Assembly: GCA_002842515.1 (NCBI GenBank)
Contig: PHDC01000001.1
Span: forward strand, 372,001 to 436,000
DNA length: 64,000 nucleotides
From: Bacteroidetes bacterium HGW-Bacteroidetes-5
GTDB taxonomy: Bacteria; Bacteroidota; Bacteroidia; Bacteroidales; UBA932
Direction of reading: 5' to 3'
The notes under the pieces are model-generated. The model saw only the letters and a program-made list of their open reading frames with translations. It was not told the origin of the DNA and did not search any database. Of the stretch, positions 62,038-64,000 are shown piece after piece (within the stretch, counting starts at the first letter, position 1; every line of letters begins with the position of its first letter). A program made the position numbers and the translations under genes.

Positions 62038-62898
62038 ATGAAAAAGTTTCTCTCTCTTCTCTTGACCGGTATTATTTTCCCGTTATCCTGTAACAAATCA
62101 GGTGATAACACGCATCAGGTGCATCACCTTAAATTTATCACCTACAACACACCAGCCACAAAAGGTCAATCAGCATTCACAACAGGAAACAGATCTTCAA
62201 TTTTAGTATTTGAATCGGAATCTCTCTGTCAATATTTTGGAGGCACACCGGTGTTTGCGACAGGAGGGTCAGAAGGTGAACTGGTTCCTCAAAATAGTAT
62301 TTCACTTGTGAAAGGGAGCTACGATATCTACTCTCTCTCTCTCAATAACAGTCAAAACCCATCGCTTGTGTTTGAAAACGGCCTCTGCAGGGAGTTGGAA
62401 AATGGAATAGACTACCTGTGGGCGGCTCAAAAAAATGTAATGGTAAACACCGACAAAGTTATTGTATTCAACTATAAGCGCCTTGCTTGTCTTGTTACAT
62501 TTAAAGTTAAAGCGGACACATCTATTAAAAACCTGGTGATAAGAGATATGAAACTAAGTGCTCCAAAAACAGACTCAATATTTTTGGATCTATCACAAGG
62601 TAAAATAAGTAGCTCAACTACTTGCGGCTCTCTAATTTCAATTGGAGGAAGTGGCAATGAACGATCGGCCATTATAGTTCCAAAAGAGGGTTCTACATAC
62701 CTTGAGGTAGAGTTGGACGCAACGATAAACGGATTGGTTGTAACAGAAAAGAAATATAGCACAGTACTCGATATTGAGTTCATATCCGGCAACTTGTACG
62801 AGATAGAACTCGAGATTGACAGCAGTAAGATTGCAGCATTAACTACAACTGTATCTGAATGGAGATTAAAAAACAATCTGGTAATATATGCCCGTTAA
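62038..62898 (+). CDS. Fimbrillin-like lipoprotein (FimA/Mfa1-type)
   Basis: A 286-residue predicted lipoprotein (signal peptide with LSC lipobox, Cys18). The N-terminal mature segment (LKFITYNTPATKGQSAF) resembles the processed N-terminus of Bacteroidales type V pilins, in which TR or TK precedes the mature start. Beta-strand rich, with ITYNTPATKG, IRDMKLSAPKTDSIFLDLSQGK and EFISGNLYEIELEI typical of the two-domain fimbrillin fold. The start at 62038 was chosen because it gives a clear signal peptide and agrees with the -7 box at 61985. It precedes two further lipoprotein genes of similar type. Whether it is a pilin subunit or an accessory tip protein is not resolved. Confidence 0.72.
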   Translation: MKKFLSLLLTGIIFPLSCNKSGDNTHQVHHLKFITYNTPATKGQSAFTTGNRSSILVFESESLCQYFGGTPVFATGGSEGELVPQNSISLVKGSYDIYSLSLNNSQNPSLVFENGLCRELENGIDYLWAAQKNVMVNTDKVIVFNYKRLACLVTFKVKADTSIKNLVIRDMKLSAPKTDSIFLDLSQGKISSSTTCGSLISIGGSGNERSAIIVPKEGSTYLEVELDATINGLVVTEKKYSTVLDIEFISGNLYEIELEIDSSKIAALTTTVSEWRLKNNLVIYAR

Positions 62899-62915
62899 AC
62901 TTTATTTGCCATAAA

Positions 62916-63803
62916 ATGAATAAACCAGCGTTTACAACTCTTTTAACCTTCACCGTAATCTCACTGCTAAGTGCAAACTCTTGTATAAAAGAGAACTATT
63001 CAATCTGTCCCGATTATGGTAAGTATCGGATTACCTTCTGTCAGAGGAGTGGTATAGAACAAAAGGCAGCTATGAACGCTATTGTGATATATAACTCCGT
63101 TGACAGGGAGGGTAGTTCGAGCGGAGTGTGCAGATTTACAAGAGCTCCGGGAGATTCAATGTTAAATCAGGAGAAGCCGTTGAGACTCTATCCGGGTGAT
63201 TATAATTTTAAAGCCTTCCTCACAAAAGGTGCAATTCAATTCAATAATAATATGGTTAAGATAAAAAACAGAGAGCTTCACGTGATGGCCGATACCATTG
63301 AGCGTGTATCAAAGAGGGGAGAAAACAGAGTCCTGTTGACATTTGTCCTCTCAAACTCTTTGATAGAGGTAAAATGCAATTTGGATCCCAAATACAAGAA
63401 TCTCTACCAGGTGTATGATGTAGAGATGAGCGCTCCGGATGACCGGGATATCTTTCTCGATACAGAGAGCGGATGTTGCAACTACTCACAATCAATCACC
63501 GAATTCTACGACTATTTTCTCTATAGTGAGATCTCAGACATATTCGAGTACTACTGTGTTCCATTTTTAGGCGGATGCTATCTCAATTTTCGCTTTAGGT
63601 TATGTCCATTAAATGTAGATGAAGATTCAGTAAGTGAACAGACCATCATACTGCAGAGCAGATTATTTCTAAATATGGAGATAAGTCAGGGGAGAGCCTA
63701 CAGGTTCACTTTTGATGTAACTCCGTATGAGATTAACTATCTCTCTACCTCGGTCAGAGATTGGTTCGATAATGATTGTATCGAAGAGATACCTCTATTA
63801 TAA
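62916..63803 (+). CDS. FimB/Mfa2-like lipoprotein
   Basis: A 295-residue predicted lipoprotein (lipobox-like NSC, Cys23, followed by IKENYSICPDYGKYRITF). The cysteine soon after the lipobox and the SICPDYG start recall FimB/Mfa2 anchor proteins of Bacteroidales fimbriae, which attach the pilus to the outer membrane and limit its length. Further in, YDVEMSAPDDRDIFLDTESG echoes a motif in the upstream gene (MKLSAPKTDSIFLDLSQG), suggesting shared ancestry. The start at 62916 avoids overlap with the upstream gene (17-base gap). Assignment rests on pattern only. Confidence 0.65.
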   Translation: MNKPAFTTLLTFTVISLLSANSCIKENYSICPDYGKYRITFCQRSGIEQKAAMNAIVIYNSVDREGSSSGVCRFTRAPGDSMLNQEKPLRLYPGDYNFKAFLTKGAIQFNNNMVKIKNRELHVMADTIERVSKRGENRVLLTFVLSNSLIEVKCNLDPKYKNLYQVYDVEMSAPDDRDIFLDTESGCCNYSQSITEFYDYFLYSEISDIFEYYCVPFLGGCYLNFRFRLCPLNVDEDSVSEQTIILQSRLFLNMEISQGRAYRFTFDVTPYEINYLSTSVRDWFDNDCIEEIPLL

Positions 63804-63831
63804 AAACTTATTAAAAACAAATTAAACTATT

Positions 63832-64000
63832 ATGATGATGAAAAAGATTGTAGCAGCTGTGTGCCTGATTGTGTTTGGAATGCAATCGTGTGAAAAATCA
63901 GAGATTTCAAAAAATGAATCAGAGATGAGGTTTTCTGCCTCCTATGATTTGGAGCCCTTAACAAAAGCACCAATACCATTTCCCTCCGGGAACAAATCCA
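63832..64000 (+). CDS. Fimbrillin-like lipoprotein, N-terminal fragment (3' end outside window)
   Basis: The reading frame starts with three consecutive ATG codons (63832, 63835, 63838) and runs open to the window end, 56 codons. It encodes a signal peptide with lipobox MQSC (Cys20 from the first Met) and a mature start MRFSASYDLEPLTKAPIPF, reminiscent of the LTKA/TK region of fimbrillins. It follows the FimB/Mfa2-like gene by 28 bases and is probably part of the same operon. The rest must be read from the next contig region. Confidence 0.65.
   Translation, partial: MMMKKIVAAVCLIVFGMQSCEKSEISKNESEMRFSASYDLEPLTKAPIPFPSGNKS

Overview
The window comes from an AT-rich genome of the phylum Bacteroidota, most likely order Bacteroidales. 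The support is internal: SusC/SusD pairs, an ECF sigma/FecR pair, type III glutamine synthetase, DUF4296, fimbrillin-type lipoproteins, and repeated TAnnTTTG -7 boxes, some with TTTG about 18-19 bp upstream, as in Bacteroidota promoters. I cannot name the genus. No insertion sequence, prophage, CRISPR array, integrase or rRNA operon was seen, and no gap between genes exceeds 300 bases.

Layout. (1) 1-16.3 kb, all plus strand: the end of one SusD gene with a TlpA-like protein, then a second locus of ECF sigma factor, FecR anti-sigma, SusC with an STN signalling domain, SusD, a FISUMP lipoprotein, three more TlpA/thioredoxin-fold proteins with different CxxC sites, and a DsbD-type reductase. It looks like a regulated outer-membrane uptake system tied to an envelope thiol-redox module. 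(2) tRNA-Cys, then a tight minus-strand run of eight genes (16.4-27.0 kb): glnN, purM, a lipoprotein resembling glutamate racemase, a 3'-5' exonuclease, an rRNA methyltransferase, a free-methionine sulfoxide reductase, an M1 aminopeptidase lipoprotein and an EamA transporter. (3) 27.1-39.2 kb, mixed housekeeping: a PBP4-type peptidase, aminotransferase, purD with a membrane protein, a DUF4296/amidohydrolase overlap, radical SAM protein, dtd, deoC, M20 dipeptidase and prephenate dehydratase preceded by a phenylalanine leader peptide and terminator. (4) 39.2-48.3 kb: nitrilase, tig-clpP-clpX, tRNA-Leu overlapping the end of prmA, tpiA, an FecCD-type ABC importer and an aminotransferase. (5) 48.4-61.8 kb: queD-polA-ECF sigma-rsmG-rpmH, mqnE, a PASTA protein, an RluA pseudouridine synthase, MscS, a TonB-type outer-membrane protein, ruvC and serS. 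(6) 62.0 kb to the end: three lipoprotein genes that look like the start of a fimbrial (FimA/Mfa-like) locus, the last one cut by the window.

The most notable observations are: a classical-looking phenylalanine attenuator in front of pheA; a full-length glutamate-racemase fold behind a lipoprotein signal peptide; a prmA reading frame whose stop codon lies inside the downstream tRNA-Leu gene, so that tRNA processing should remove the stop codon; a run of TlpA-like proteins feeding from one DsbD homologue; and a DNA polymerase I with a degenerate proofreading domain.
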